From assembly GCA_902826775.1 (NCBI GenBank), contig CADEHE010000001.1, forward strand, positions 124,001 through 188,000: a stretch of DNA of 64,000 nucleotides, in the 5' to 3' direction. The notes beneath the pieces were generated by a model that saw only the letters and a program-made list of their open reading frames with translations, was not told the DNA's origin and did not search any database. Positions 63,789 to 64,000 of the stretch are shown in pieces (position 1 is the first letter of the stretch; every line of letters begins with the position of its first letter). The position numbers and the translations under genes were made by a program. This DNA is from an uncultured Pseudomonadota bacterium. GTDB lineage: Bacteria > Pseudomonadota > Gammaproteobacteria > Burkholderiales > JALYOK01.

Positions 63789-64000
63789 CAGCGCACCTCG
63801 AAAGTTGCGCGCGCCTTCAGATTGGTCGGACGGGCCGCACCCGGATCGAAGGCCCGCACTTCGTACTGCCCAGGCGGCAACGCGCGAGTAAATTGGTAGG
63901 TGCCGGAAGCCTTCCCGTCGAAGTAGCACCACTCTCCGTACTGCTCGATCGGCGCATCGGCCCGCGCAATACCCATCCAATCACGCTGCTCGCCAGACAT
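63788..64000 (-). CDS. C-terminus of an unidentified protein, cut by window edge
   Basis: 70 residues visible: WCYFDGKASGTYQFTRALPP, GQYEVRAFDPG and a last strand KARATFEVR. This reads like the final beta-sandwich domain of a secreted protein. The gene continues beyond base 64000; the ATG at the edge is probably internal. Its stop codon coincides with the start of the RAYT fragment. Confidence 0.6.
   Translation of the reverse strand: MSGEQRDWMGIARADAPIEQYGEWCYFDGKASGTYQFTRALPPGQYEVRAFDPGAARPTNLKARATFEVR

Overview
The window looks like a chromosomal segment of a methylotrophic betaproteobacterium. Supporting signs are the aa3-type cytochrome oxidase operon with its small accessory genes (32-aa assembly protein, DUF2970, twin-transmembrane protein, DUF2244), the coaE-zapD-yacG group beside pilD/pilC, methionine synthase encoded as two separate genes, and a lanthanide-type methanol dehydrogenase (XoxF) cluster. 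The genus cannot be named from the sequence alone. Coding density is high and most of the window is GC-rich. No rRNA, tRNA or CRISPR array was recognised.

Layout. 1-8.7 kb: a mostly minus-strand surface-polysaccharide cluster with four GT4 glycosyltransferases, one GT9 heptosyltransferase-like enzyme, an asparagine-synthase-type amidotransferase and two sulfotransferases, suggesting a sulfated glycan. 9-14 kb: heat-shock sigma factor rpoH behind a near-perfect CIRCE operator, a CitE-like lyase with a 33-bp tandem repeat grown out of its 3' end, a PAP2 phosphatase, a REP-type inverted repeat and an LTA-synthase-like sulfatase. 14-22 kb: the cytochrome c oxidase locus (ctaC, ctaD, ctaG, ctaE, SURF1, ctaB and two SCO-type proteins); ctaA is not among them. 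22-34 kb: housekeeping genes (yacG, zapD, coaE, pilD, pilC, a CorC-type transporter, a ypjD-like gene, ffh, plsY) and an outer-membrane protein-glnK-amtB operon behind a sigma-54 promoter. 34-38 kb: comM, then dgt with a 50-aa gene, a decayed GST-like fragment, and a second diverged copy of the comM 3' end.

39-40.6 kb is the least familiar part. It has two paralogous small secreted proteins, each with three NPLxP motifs, followed by two small acidic proteins that both end in RLAA. A repeated leader element (MESRHE/MKSRHE mini-ORF plus CCTAAGGAAAGCA) occurs before the first secreted protein and directly before the last acidic one. I recognise no family for any of the four. 40.6-51 kb: SDR, MHS-type MFS transporter, NhaB, Bcr/CflA exporter, a ferritin-like/VIT1 metal transporter and split metH.

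51-61 kb: the methanol-oxidation locus: YVTN beta-propeller, XoxF with the extra lanthanide-ligand aspartate, a strong terminator, a XoxG-like cytochrome c, XoxJ, a periplasmic trypsin-like protease with TPRs, two unassigned exported proteins, and a metallo-beta-lactamase-fold protein that has lost essentially all zinc ligands. A SUMT (cobA) fragment and a MORN-type protein follow. 61-64 kb: mpl, a DUF3237 protein, a RAYT transposase remnant and the end of a gene running off the window. XoxF would oxidise methanol in the periplasm and pass electrons through the cytochrome toward the aa3 oxidase encoded in the same window. PQQ biosynthesis, mxa genes and ctaA are not present here.
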